DNA of 64,000 bases from Chrysophaeum taylorii (Eukaryota > Sar > Pelagophyceae > Pelagomonadales > Pelagomonadaceae), in NCBI GenBank assembly GCA_029834535.1, contig JAQMWT010000570.1, positions 1-64,000 of the forward strand, written 5' to 3'. The translations under genes and the position numbers were made by a program. How positions within the stretch are numbered: position 1 is the first letter of the stretch; each line of letters opens with the position of its first letter. Under the pieces are notes generated by a model. It was not told the origin of the DNA. It worked only from the letters and a program-made list of their open reading frames with translations, and ran no database searches. Of this stretch, positions 12,007 through 20,795 are shown piece by piece.

Positions 12007-12027
12007 ATGGAGAAGATATCCCCGTAG
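12007..12027 (+). promoter_or_regulatory. Short upstream ORF before GCH1
   Basis: ATG GAG AAG ATA TCC CCG TAG ends 11 bp before the GCH1 start codon. If transcribed in the 5' leader it could reduce GCH1 translation. It is equally possible that transcription starts downstream of it. Confidence 0.25.
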
Positions 12028-12038
12028 TTGTCAAGAAC

Positions 12039-12698
12039 ATGGACGGCGGATCTGCCGAGGAGCCGGTTGCGAAGAAGTTGAAGACGCCCGGCGAGGGGTG
12101 GGTGCAACGGTCGGGGGACGAGTCGGGCAAGGTGAGCAAGATCGCGAAGGCCGTCGCGACGATCCTCGAGGAGCTCGGGGAAGACCCAACGCGCGAGGGT
12201 CTTGTCAAGACGCCGCGGCGCATGGCGGAGCTCCTCATCGAGTGCACGCAGGGCTACGAGCAGCAACTCGGTGATGTGATCAACGGCGCGGTATTCCACG
12301 AAGACTACCGCGAGATGGTCATCGTCAAGGATATAAAGATATTTTCTTTGTGCGAGCACCACGTCGTTCCCTTCCACGGTGTGTGCCACATCGCGTACAT
12401 CCCGCGCAGCAAGGTCCTGGGTCTCTCCAAGCTCGCGAGAATCTCTGACATGTACGCGCGGCGGCTCCAGGTGCAAGAGAGACTCACGACGCAGATCGCT
12501 CACGCGGTGCGCGATGCCATCCAGCCGCTCGGCGTCGGGGTCGTCATCGAGGCCCAGCACATGTGCATGGCCATGCGGGGGGCGCGCCAGCCCTCCTCCA
12601 CCACCATCACCTCATCGGTGCTTGGGTGCTTCCAGTCGGACAGCCGGACCCGGGCAGAGTTTTTTGCCAATATCGGCCGCAGACCCGGCGTCGCCTGA
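12039..12698 (+). CDS. GCH1: GTP cyclohydrolase I
   Basis: 219 residues, single exon. It catalyses GTP to 7,8-dihydroneopterin triphosphate, the first step of tetrahydrobiopterin and folate-type pterin synthesis. Family signatures are clear: [17 protein letters not shown] near the start of the catalytic core, the zinc ligands in [34 protein letters not shown], and [15 protein letters not shown] with the second zinc cysteine. The end ([11 protein letters not shown]) is typical of the family. The N-terminal 45 residues are charged and poorly conserved. No obvious organelle targeting peptide is seen, so cytosolic action is likely. It is convergent with the next gene (77 bp between stops). A six-codon upstream ORF (12007-12027) precedes the start. 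Confidence 0.93.
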   Translation: MDGGSAEEPVAKKLKTPGEGWVQRSGDESGKVSKIAKAVATILEELGEDPTREGLVKTPRRMAELLIECTQGYEQQLGDVINGAVFHEDYREMVIVKDIKIFSLCEHHVVPFHGVCHIAYIPRSKVLGLSKLARISDMYARRLQVQERLTTQIAHAVRDAIQPLGVGVVIEAQHMCMAMRGARQPSSTTITSSVLGCFQSDSRTRAEFFANIGRRPGVA

Positions 12699-12775
12699 AC
12701 CGGAAATCTCCGTCCGTCCGTTATTACAAGGTTCCAAAAGGTTGGGTTTTTATAAACAAAGAGGAGGAAGGGGGA

Positions 12776-14200
12776 TCACGACGGCGGCGCGAAGACGAGG
12801 ACCTCGTCCTCCGCTTCGTGGGGTGCGACGATTTCGTAGGATCCGAGACCGTCGTCCTCGCGGTGTTTCTTTCCACTCAGAAGCGCGAATGCCGTCGTCG
12901 TCGTCGGCTTCTCTGGTCTCGGCGGCGGCGGCGGCGGCGGGCCTCCTCCACCCGCAACACGGTGCACTTCGTCGTCGTCGTCGTCGTCGTCGAGTTGGTC
13001 GACAACGCGGTAGCCCCCGTCGGGTATTAGTTGCGGTCGTCGTCGTCGTCGTCGTCCGAAGAGTCTCGCCAGAGCGAGCCACGCGCAGCGCCCGAGAAGG
13101 AGCACGGTCGCGGCCGCAGCGAAAAGCGCAAAAAATGTCGACGACGTACGCCGAGAGGATGTTGGTGGGGGCAGCGACTTTTCTGCCCCCTCGAAAAGCG
13201 TCGCGGCGGTTGGGTCGGGAGAGGGATAATTTTGAGCAGCAGTCGTCGGCGCCGGTGTTGTCGCGCAGCCGTTATCGGGAAGCCGCAGGAGATCCACGAG
13301 GAAGAGAGCGCGGCCGTCGACGCGGAAGCACTCGAGAACGTCGGCGTCAGAAAGGCCGACGACGTCACACGGACCGGAAGCGCGCGAGAGAACCGTCGCG
13401 TTGGCAACCAGACCTGAATCGTGAAAAAGCGCGGGCTCGGCGCGGGCGCTCGGGACTTGCATCCGGAACAAATCGCGACCGTTCGAAACCGCGAAATCGC
13501 CCGTAGACGCGTCGCGGAAGGCGGCGACCAAGGCGTCGGTTTCTTCGCGACCTTCTAGCTGCGCGCCGTGCGCGTCGCCGAGCCACTCGACGGCCGCGAT
13601 GCGACCGGGCATCGCGACGCGCGCGACGGCCGTCGCCGCTCCCAGGATCCTCGAGTTCGATACGACTAGGCCTTTCGCGGCCGCTAAGACGACCTCGCCG
13701 CGCGCCGCGTCGAATGCTACGTCTCTCGGTCGGCGCGTCGTCGCGTCCTTGAGAACAGCGACTCTCGCGTCTATAACCGCGTTCGCCGCCGAGACGTCGA
13801 CCGAGAACACCGACTCCGTCGCCTCGTCGACCGCGTAGATCACCGCCGTGCCGGCGTCGCGCCCCCGTACGAACGACCCTCGCTCGTCTGCCGCCAGAGC
13901 CCGCGGAAATGCGTCGGCAAATGGCCACCGCGAAAGGACAAGATCCCGCGCGCCGCTCCCGTCCAGCGCGATGCGCGATAGTCCCTCTCTGCTGCTCACG
14001 AGGGCTGTGCTGTCGTTCCGAATCACCACCACGCCCCTCGCTTCGAGCCCCTCCGCCACGACCTCGACCGCGTGCGTGCGCAGATCCGCCAGGCACACCG
14101 CCCTCCCCTCCACGTCGCTCACGAGGCACCAGGGACCGCGGGCGCCACACGCGAGACCAGCGTACCGCGGCATGCCTTCTCTATGTTTACTAACCCTCAT
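12776..14200 (-). CDS. Uncharacterised propeller-like single-pass membrane protein
   Basis: 474 residues, no intron seen. ATG at 14200 or ATG at 14173 (MPRYAGLACGARGPWCL) could start it. The first ~290 residues have repeated short beta-like units of the form 'W-L-V-S-D-x-x-G ... V-C-L-A-D-L', 'GLSRIALDGSG', 'AVIYAVDEATESVFSVDV' and 'GLVVSNSRILG', suggestive of a six-bladed NHL/SMP-30-type beta-propeller. I cannot assign a family. A hydrophobic segment near residue 360 (STFFALFAAAATVLLLGRCAW) is followed by an Arg-rich stop-transfer and a Pro-rich cytosolic-type tail. No signal peptide is visible, so an upstream exon may be missing. Function is unknown. Confidence 0.6.
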   Translation of the reverse strand: MRVSKHREGMPRYAGLACGARGPWCLVSDVEGRAVCLADLRTHAVEVVAEGLEARGVVVIRNDSTALVSSREGLSRIALDGSGARDLVLSRWPFADAFPRALAADERGSFVRGRDAGTAVIYAVDEATESVFSVDVSAANAVIDARVAVLKDATTRRPRDVAFDAARGEVVLAAAKGLVVSNSRILGAATAVARVAMPGRIAAVEWLGDAHGAQLEGREETDALVAAFRDASTGDFAVSNGRDLFRMQVPSARAEPALFHDSGLVANATVLSRASGPCDVVGLSDADVLECFRVDGRALFLVDLLRLPDNGCATTPAPTTAAQNYPSPDPTAATLFEGAEKSLPPPTSSRRTSSTFFALFAAAATVLLLGRCAWLALARLFGRRRRRRPQLIPDGGYRVVDQLDDDDDDDEVHRVAGGGGPPPPPPPRPEKPTTTTAFALLSGKKHREDDGLGSYEIVAPHEAEDEVLVFAPPS

Positions 14201-14532
14201 ATTAGGGCACGGTTCGCTAGCCTTTGAGTGAGTTTACTCCTAAACCCTCATAAAACCCTTCCAACCCTCGTGGTGCAATGCAATAATAAAGAATGAATAC
14301 ACTCAAATTTTGGGGTGAAAGAATGAATTTTTTGCCCTCGAAAGAGAAAAATAAAAAAATAAATAAATATCCGGGGTAGGTTAGGTAGGCATCCCATCAT
14401 GATGATGAGTCATGGATACGATGCTGAACCCACAATGTATATGAATAGTTCTTGGCTGAGATGGGAAAAAAACGGCGGCGGTCTTCTTGAAGCGTCGTCG
14501 TACTATATTATAGGTAGTGTAAGTAGTATAAA
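14201..14532. promoter_or_regulatory. Divergent intergenic region between two membrane-protein genes
   Basis: 332 bp separate the starts of the propeller-like gene (minus) and the IPT-like gene (plus). The region is AT-rich relative to the genes, with AATAAA-like and TATA-like stretches (TACTATATTATAGG at about 14501). It probably holds both promoters. Confidence 0.4.
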
Positions 14533-17277
14533 ATGAGCATGCGGCGGAGGGCCACATTTTTGGCAGTCGTGGTGTCGGCGGTGTCCGGCGCGCCGGTGGT
14601 GACGGTGGTGCCGAGGCAGCAGATGGCGTACCACGACCTGACCCAGAAGCTGCGGTTGCAGGGGACGGGGTTCCGGGGTGACGGGGAGAACATTCACCTC
14701 AAGTTCGTGCCGGCGATGCCGGCCGATGATTACAAGGTGACGGTTGTGTCCGAGACCGTGCTGTCTCTGGGGCTCAAGCCCGGAAAGTCGTGGCCGCTCC
14801 AGACGTCCGAGACGTCTTTGTACCTGACGGAGTACAGGGACGACGCGCGGGGTTCGGAGAACCTTCTGGAAGACGACGCGGTGCCGGTGGCGACGGTGAT
14901 CGAGACGCCGACGGTGATGCACGGCGGCTCCAAGGTGATATACATGACGGGGTCGAAGCAGTTCAACATCAACGGTACGGGGTTTCGCGCCAAAGACGTG
15001 ACGTTGGTGTTCGACCCGCCGCTCGAGCGCGACGCGGACTACATATTGTCGACCAAGTCGTCGACGTGCCTGATATTGACGCTCAAGACGGGACGCAAGT
15101 GGCGGTCGGACGGGAACCCGGGGCCGCTCAAATTGCGTCGCATCGACACGGGCGCCGGACAGCTGCGGATCGACGCGCAGTACGGGGGCGTGCTCGTGGC
15201 CGAGGTGCAGGTGGACCTCGGGCCCCACGGCGTGACGGTGGAGTCGACGCCCGAGCAAAAGGTGTACCAGTCGCAGAAGAAGCTGTCGGTGCAGGGGCAC
15301 GGGTTCAACACGACCCTCGCTCTCAACACGCTCAAGTGGGGAAACTCGCTCCGCGGGAAGGGTCTGAACTACACGATGACGTCGGCGTCGTCGTCGCGGC
15401 TCGACCTCGAGCTCGAGCCCGGGTCCAAGTGGCGCGCGCAGCCGACAAACCTCCCGGGGCCGTTGATATTGCTCGCCGTGAACGCGGGGGCCGGGTTGGT
15501 GCCCGTGGGACCGACCGAAGCGAAAAAGGGACGGGTCGTGGCCACGGTCTTCGAGGATCCGGCGATTACGCCGAATTTTGGGCTGACGGTCTACCAGACG
15601 CACACGCACGAGCTCTGGCTCTCGGGGCGCGGGTTCACGCGCGGATCCGCGAATACCGAACTCACCTTCGAGCCGGCGCTGACGATGGGGATCGATTACG
15701 TGCTCATGGTCTGGAACCGCACGCACGTGTTGATGTCGCTCCTCGACGGCCGCAAGTGGAGCCCGACGCCCGGGGTGCTGCGAGTGACGTCGATCGACAC
15801 GGGCGCGGGTCCGTTCCGCGACTTCACGCCCGTGGTCGTGGCCAACGTCGCGAGCGACGCCGACTTTAGCGCGACGGGGTTGTCGGTGGTTCGCTCGACC
15901 TCCCAGACCCTCTACCAGACGGCGGCGGTCAAGCAGCTGACCATCACGGGAACGGAGCTGTGCCCCGACGCGCGCCTCGAGTTCTCGCCGCCTCTGGGGC
16001 GCGACGCCTACGACGTCGCGAGCGCCAAACCCACCGAGCTCAAGCTGGCGTTGAAGCCGGGAAAGAAGTGGCGTTCCGAGGGCGGCGTCCTGTCGGTGAT
16101 CGCCGTCGAGTGCGCGGAGCGCGTCGAGCTCGCGTACGGCCAGGGCATCGCCGTCGCGACCATCCTGCCCGACCCGACGATCGTCGCGTCCGAGCGGCGA
16201 ATCTACGCAACCTACACCAAAAAGCTCGTGGTGACGGGGTCTGGCTTTTCGCTCCAAGGCACCGAGCTCGACGTCGACCCGACGCCCCTCACCTCGTACG
16301 ACGTGTATTCCGTCGAAACGACCGAAGTGACGCTCTCGCTCAAGGACGGACAGTCGTGGATCCCCGACCGTCCGGCGGCAAAAAAAGAAGACGAGTCCCT
16401 CGGCTCGATCGTCGTGACGAAAATCGACACGGGCGCGGGCGAGGTCCTGATCGACAACGTCGTCGTCGCCAAAGTGTACCCCGATCCCGAGGGTGCCGTG
16501 TGCGACGACTCGTGCGAATGGGCCCTCGACGGCGTGTGCGACGAGGAAACCAACCAGGGCATGCGATCCTGGTTCGACGACGACTTTGGGGGCCTCTACG
16601 CCTACGACGACGACTACTACGGCGGCTTTGGCTACTACTACGACGACGCCGACGACTTCCTCGCGCCCGTCTGCGTCCCGGGCACCGACTGCACCGACTG
16701 CGGCGCGGCCCACAAAGGCCCCGACGACGTCGAGGACCAGATCGAGTGCTCCAACTCGTGCCAGTGGGCCAACGACGGCTACTGCGACGACACCAGGACC
16801 TCGGGCCTCTGCGCCCTCGGCACGGACTGCCACGACTGCGGCCCCGCCTCGGCCGGAAACTACACGACCTGGGACGACGACGGCTGGTGGGACGACGACG
16901 CCGCCTATTGGGACGACGACGACCTCGTCGAAAACTACTTTGAATACGACGACGACGCAAAACCCGGACCCCCCTTGCCCAAGACGGTCGGCGTCATCAA
17001 ATCGACCCCAAACCCCAAGCACCCCATCCTCGAGGAGCAGGAGGGCATCGGCGGCATCTTCATGATCGTCCTCGAGGCCATCGTCGTCGGCATCGGCGCT
17101 ACCATGTGCACCATCGGCAGCTGGTTCGCCTACCGCTACTACAAGGGCGAGAAACTCCCCTTCGACTTCAACCCACCCAGAGAGGACGACGAAGAGGCCT
17201 GGGGACGGAAGAAGTTTGTTTCAGGGCCGGCTGAAATCACGCCCGACGTCACCTACTCTGGCGGCGGCGGAAAGTAG
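14533..17277 (+). CDS. Secreted/type I membrane protein with IPT-like repeats and Cys-rich modules
   Basis: 914 residues, uninterrupted. The N-terminus MSMRRRATFLAVVVSAVSGAPV is a signal peptide. About six ~100-residue repeats follow. Each has the order 'VATV..P' (opening), 'K-L-x-V-x-G-x-G-F' (strand), 'DY' and then 'L-x-L-x-x-G-x-x-W' (for example LALKPGKKW, LSLKDGQSW). Several close with IDTGAG. This resembles IPT/TIG immunoglobulin-like domains, but the GxxW motif is distinctive. Residues ~655-770 hold two Cys-rich modules (CDDSCEWALDGVCDEE... and CSNSCQWANDGYCDDT...CALGTDCHDCG) separated by Asp/Tyr-rich linker. A transmembrane helix at ~845-870 and a short cytosolic tail end the protein. 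Likely role is a cell-surface adhesion or wall protein; this is inference. Confidence 0.75.
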   Translation: MSMRRRATFLAVVVSAVSGAPVVTVVPRQQMAYHDLTQKLRLQGTGFRGDGENIHLKFVPAMPADDYKVTVVSETVLSLGLKPGKSWPLQTSETSLYLTEYRDDARGSENLLEDDAVPVATVIETPTVMHGGSKVIYMTGSKQFNINGTGFRAKDVTLVFDPPLERDADYILSTKSSTCLILTLKTGRKWRSDGNPGPLKLRRIDTGAGQLRIDAQYGGVLVAEVQVDLGPHGVTVESTPEQKVYQSQKKLSVQGHGFNTTLALNTLKWGNSLRGKGLNYTMTSASSSRLDLELEPGSKWRAQPTNLPGPLILLAVNAGAGLVPVGPTEAKKGRVVATVFEDPAITPNFGLTVYQTHTHELWLSGRGFTRGSANTELTFEPALTMGIDYVLMVWNRTHVLMSLLDGRKWSPTPGVLRVTSIDTGAGPFRDFTPVVVANVASDADFSATGLSVVRSTSQTLYQTAAVKQLTITGTELCPDARLEFSPPLGRDAYDVASAKPTELKLALKPGKKWRSEGGVLSVIAVECAERVELAYGQGIAVATILPDPTIVASERRIYATYTKKLVVTGSGFSLQGTELDVDPTPLTSYDVYSVETTEVTLSLKDGQSWIPDRPAAKKEDESLGSIVVTKIDTGAGEVLIDNVVVAKVYPDPEGAVCDDSCEWALDGVCDEETNQGMRSWFDDDFGGLYAYDDDYYGGFGYYYDDADDFLAPVCVPGTDCTDCGAAHKGPDDVEDQIECSNSCQWANDGYCDDTRTSGLCALGTDCHDCGPASAGNYTTWDDDGWWDDDAAYWDDDDLVENYFEYDDDAKPGPPLPKTVGVIKSTPNPKHPILEEQEGIGGIFMIVLEAIVVGIGATMCTIGSWFAYRYYKGEKLPFDFNPPREDDEEAWGRKKFVSGPAEITPDVTYSGGGGK

Positions 17278-17339
17278 TGTCTGCTATGCCTTTCTCCACG
17301 CTGCATTATCGTTTCGTTCTTTTTGACACCACATTGTCT

Positions 17340-17341
17340 TC

Positions 17342-17384
<43 letters not shown>

Positions 17385-17420
17385 TCATTCATTCTTTCTT
17401 TCATTCAGGACCTCTTTCTT
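17340..17420. repeat. (CTTT)n microsatellite
   Basis: An uninterrupted CTTT run to about 17386 continues imperfectly to about 17420, just downstream of the IPT-like gene stop. Confidence 0.95.
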
Positions 17421-17486
17421 TCAGCCAGCAGGACCGCTCCCCGCGTAGTGGTGATGCTTCGCCACTTCTTTTGCTGCTCCTTTTCA

Positions 17487-17527
17487 CGTTCGTTCGTTCG
17501 TTCGTTCGTTCGTTCGTTCGTTCGTTC
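17487..17527. repeat. (CGTT)n microsatellite
   Basis: About ten copies of CGTT/GTTC lie between the convergent 3' ends of the IPT-like gene and TMEM107. Confidence 0.95.
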
Positions 17528-17673
17528 ACAACGGACGGACGGGCGGGCGGGAATTAACGACGACGAACTACGACGAAAGCTCTCTGCTTTTTCTCCTTCT
17601 TCTCCTACTTCTTCTCGCGAGAGCGCGACGGGAGAGATCGCGGCTCGCAAAACCAACATCATCATCATCTGTG

Positions 17674-18240
17674 CTAGTATATGTAGACATTGAGGCAAAA
17701 TATCATAATGAGAATGATGATCTCGAGTACGGCCGTGGGAACATTGCAAAACGCGAAGATGAGCCTGCGCGGCGGAAAAGGGAGAGAGAGAATAGAAGAA
17801 AGCACTTCGTTCGTCGTGTTTCGCTTTTTTAAACAACACACACGCACCACAGATATTGGTACTGCCATGCCTGCTCGATCATGGAGGCCACGAGGACGCC
17901 TCCGACAAAGTGGCACGCTATCTGGAGCACGTTCGCCTTGACGAAGAAGATCGACGTCCCGCAGAAGATGCCGATCATGTCGAAAACAAAGCACACGAGG
18001 CTGAGGACATAGGCGAGATGGAACTGCGCTCGAGAGTGTCTTAAAATTTTCGTCGCGCCCACAAATAAGACGCAGCACCTCGGCCTTGGCACTGTCGTAG
18101 CGACTCTTCGACGGATCGACGGGCAACCCAGCGTCGAGGTTTTGCTTCTTGGTGTAGACGATCATCATCGTCGCGACGAGGTGACCCGTCGTCAGCACAA
18201 ACCGCGTCGGGATCAACACTTCGAGTATTCGTCCACCCAT
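17674..18240 (-). CDS. TMEM107: Transmembrane protein 107 (ciliary transition zone)
   Basis: Three exons on the minus strand are predicted: 18240-18079, 18023-17848 and 17764-17674. Introns are 55 bp and 83 bp, both GT...GCGCAG. The spliced product is 142 residues, matching the ~140 of animal TMEM107. Exon 1 gives MGGRILEVLIPTRFVLTTGH..., where the family has a similar 'VPSRFL...AHLV' start. Exon 2 carries two membrane spans and the 'EQAWQYQYLW' segment. Exon 3 completes the last span (FAFCNVPTAVLEIIILIMIF). Four hydrophobic helices are visible. TMEM107 belongs to the MKS module at the ciliary transition zone and gates ciliary membrane composition, so its presence implies a cilium. It is divergent from ARL2BP. 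Confidence 0.82.
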   Translation of the reverse strand: MGGRILEVLIPTRFVLTTGHLVATMMIVYTKKQNLDAGLPVDPSKSRYDSAKAEVLRLICGRDENFKTLSSAVPSRLCPQPRVLCFRHDRHLLRDVDLLRQGERAPDSVPLCRRRPRGLHDRAGMAVPISVVRVCCLKKRNTTNEVLSSILSLPFPPRRLIFAFCNVPTAVLEIIILIMIFCLNVYIY

Positions 18241-18340
18241 CGCCGCCGACAGAAATAATCGGTTGGTGGGCAGCTTGCTGTATCCGGAATGTATCCGCTA
18301 GTATTATTATAGGGACCATGTACGGGAACAACTCAGCGGA
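18241..18340. promoter_or_regulatory. Shared divergent promoter of TMEM107 and ARL2BP
   Basis: Only 100 bp separate the two start codons, so both core promoters and at least part of both 5' leaders must lie here or overlap the coding regions. Both products are cilium-associated, so co-expression is plausible. A weak palindromic-like stretch (GGGACCATGTACGGGAAC, at about 18311) loosely recalls an RFX X-box but does not meet the consensus. Confidence 0.5.
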
Positions 18341-19035
18341 ATGAGCGAACTCGATCGCCCCGATGAAGAAGTCTACGACTCAAATGTCGGCACGGACGAG
18401 GTTTGTGTTCTTGATTGCGCTCGTTGTACTGGGGGCTCCACCGCCGTCTTAGGAGATCCGCTTCGATGCCATCATGGGCGCCTTGGAAGACATACTGATG
18501 AGCGACGACTTTGCCAGCGCGCAGCAGGCCTTTTGCAAGGAACATGGCGGTACGGTGATTTTCCTCGTCTCTTTTACTCACTCCTCGCAGGCGTCTTTGG
18601 CGACACGGAGGAAAACAAGCACGAGTACCACGGTATTATTTTTTTCTTCTAATAAGCATCGGTTGGTTTTTTTTTCGCAGACGTGTTCCAGAAGTACTCC
18701 CAACTAATGGAAACTCACATCGAGAACAGACTTGCCAACCAAATCCCGGTCGGTTCGCCACTTGCTGCAACACACTTCAGTTTGTTTGTAGGGGTTTTCA
18801 ATGAAGGATTTTGCCCGCGCGCTGCTCGCTCGGCAAGGCGCGTGGCCCTACCTCGCTCATCACTCGCGGCGCAGATGAGACCACCGGCGACGTTTTCGAC
18901 CTCCTCCTTGGGCTATGCGATTTCGCCGAGTTCAAGCAAATGATGCTTGCCTTTAAAAGGGGGGAGTCGCTGGGCTTCGAGGTCGTCAAAGAGCCAGCTG
19001 CTGCTGCTGCTGCTGCTGCTGCTGCGCACAAATGA
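18341..19035 (+). CDS. ARL2BP: ADP-ribosylation factor-like 2-binding protein (BART)
   Basis: Six exons are predicted: 18341-18400, 18453-18549, 18591-18632, 18681-18748, 18792-18837 and 18875-19035, giving 157 residues (human ARL2BP 163). The joined frame reproduces the family core: IMGALEDILMSDDF, FGDTEENKHEYHDVFQKYS, ETHIENRLANQIPGF, then LLARQDETTGDVFDLLL and LCDFAEFKQMMLAFK, without alignment gaps. Introns are 52, 41, 48, 43 and 37 bp. The last has a GC donor (G|GCGCGT) and is needed to join ARQ to DETTGD. The protein binds ARL2/ARL3-GTP and functions at cilia and centrosomes. The C-terminus ends in a poly-Ala run encoded by a GCT repeat. Confidence 0.85.
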
Positions 19036-19262
19036 AAAGCTGTCACCCCCCACTTGACATGCGTGCGCGTGCCACGGACTGGGTTCGCACTAGAAATGAC
19101 CTAGGCACCGAGTATAGCAAAGCGTGTGGGCATAAATAATCCTTGCTCGAGGAGGGTGCGATGATAGATTAGACCACCTTCCATATTATTCCGAGTCTGT
19201 TGCAATTCTTATATTATATGACGTCACTATACTTCGCCACCTCGAACAGTCGACTCCAGCAC

Positions 19263-20469
19263 ATGCGGCGTGCGGCGGCATTATTTTTCGTAGTGTCGTG
19301 GGTCGCTGCGCAAGAGTGGTGGATCGGGGAGGATGTGTGGCACAATTTGACGGGGCCCACCCTCAAGTCCGTGGGGGTTCGCGAGGCACGCGAGGCCCTC
19401 GAGTTATGGAGTAAGTGTCCACGCCCAGAATTCGAGCCCGGGCAGCGAAACGAAGTGATACTCAACATGATGCTCCGGAAGTACAATATCTACGACGACA
19501 CCAAGCGACCCGAATATTTTCCTTGTATCGAATTGTGAGAGCGTTTTGGAGGAAAGCAATAATAAACGCGCGCGCAGGCTGGACCGACAGATGCCCGAAG
19601 TACCGCCGTGGACGTTTGCGTCCGAGGACGAAGCCACGAAGCGACGCAGCGGCTATAACGTTTCCGGAGGAGGCAATGTGCTTTTTGCGGTCGCACTCGT
19701 GCGCGATAACGCGGCTCGAACGACCCACGTAGAGGAGCACCTCGTACCGAAAATCCCGGACCTTCTCGTCTTCAACGCCACAGACAAGCAAAACAGCTCA
19801 CAGATGATTGCGGATTTCTTATCGCTCGGCCTGGACATGCGAGACACGTTCTCGGTGGGGGAGGCAGCGTGGTGGATCACCGAGCTGCGTTTCATGCAAC
19901 TCTTGCTCGCTTCGGACTACGAGTTCGCCGTCTTGCTTCAGGACGACGCCGTCGTCCAAGACGACTTCGTCGACCGCGTGCACGAGATTGTGTCCAGGAT
20001 CACACCGCAAGAGCGCACAGTTGGCTACAGGCTCGGTCTCTGGGACTTCGGTCTCCTTATCCCCCGTCGATCCGTTCCGCGCGTTCTCGGCTCCGTCTGC
20101 GCACAAAAGCGGCTCGAATGGCCCACAGACTTCTTCAGTTTCAAACATATTGGGTGTTGCCCATTGTTTTTCGACGCCGAGCCCTTCAATAATCTCGTGA
20201 CGGAGCACGTCGATATTCCCTCGACAATTACTTACCACTCGAATTCGCACGGCAACTTCCACGGTACGGCACACGCCTTCATCCCGCCACCGTCATCAAA
20301 TTTGCCGTTGTCTTCCTCTGACCAAGGCGATATTGAACCCTTGTGTAGCACGAACTATCCCGGCAAAGTAGCAGATCCAGAAAGGCTCGCTGTCAGGTTT
20401 GACCGCGAGATCGACCTCCGTGCCGAGTGCAATTTGGCTCTCCACGAGACACGACTCGCACGAGAATGA
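19263..20469 (+). CDS. Secretory-pathway glycosyltransferase-like protein (GT25-like)
   Basis: Two exons, 19263-19534 and 19578-20469 (43-bp GTGAGA...GCGCAG intron, phase 2), give 387 residues. The chosen ATG at 19263 yields a clean signal peptide (MRRAAALFFVVSWVAAQ); two upstream in-frame ATGs would hide it. The central part has VGEAAWWITELRFMQLLLAS followed by EFAVLLQDDAVVQDDFVDRV. That arrangement resembles the 'gE.gc..SH...l' and acidic LEDD metal/nucleotide-sugar motif of GT25 (LPS/collagen galactosyltransferase) proteins. The match is by motif only; the acceptor is unknown. Cys residues in the C-terminal half (HIGCCPLFFD) fit a lumenal location. It follows ARL2BP in the same orientation. 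Confidence 0.55.
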
Positions 20470-20795
20470 AATGAAATGAAAGGAAAGGACTTCCCCGAAC
20501 AACAACAACAACAACAGCGAACGTTTTACTTTGACGACAACGCTCTCTGCCTGGGGTCGACGATAGCAACTATATTCAGCCAACACGACGAATTGCCACT
20601 TCCTATACATATTATTCACAAGCCATCTCCATCGAACCGGAGAATACAGTAACACTGTGTGGAATTAAAACACGCCGCAGTGATGTTTGTGCAAGCGCTC
20701 GCGCTAAGCCCCATACTTCGATTCGGGGGGTTCGTGGGGCTCGCTATGCATCCTCGTCGCGGGCGTCTATTATTAAATAGGAGGAGTAAGCCTAT

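Larger units (their letters stand above)
9884..15415. repeat. Right arm of the inverted duplication (intact copy)
   Basis: This is the reverse complement of 1-5503. All genes in this arm have continuous, family-consistent reading frames, so this is the reliable copy. Beyond 15415 the sequence continues as normal unique DNA inside the IPT-like gene, so the duplication boundary on the outer side is set by the window start and not by a genomic feature. Confidence 0.9.

Noticed and set aside
14201-14260. TAAACCC-like motifs suggesting an internal telomere
   Set aside because: Only isolated, irregular occurrences (TAAACCCTCATAAAACCC), no tandem array.
14503-17022. 839-residue minus-strand open frame
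   Set aside because: It is antisense to the IPT-like gene and arises from its GC-rich codon use; His/Arg-rich with no domain.
18300-18330. RFX X-box in the TMEM107/ARL2BP promoter
   Set aside because: The best candidate departs from the consensus at several positions, so it is not claimed as a site.
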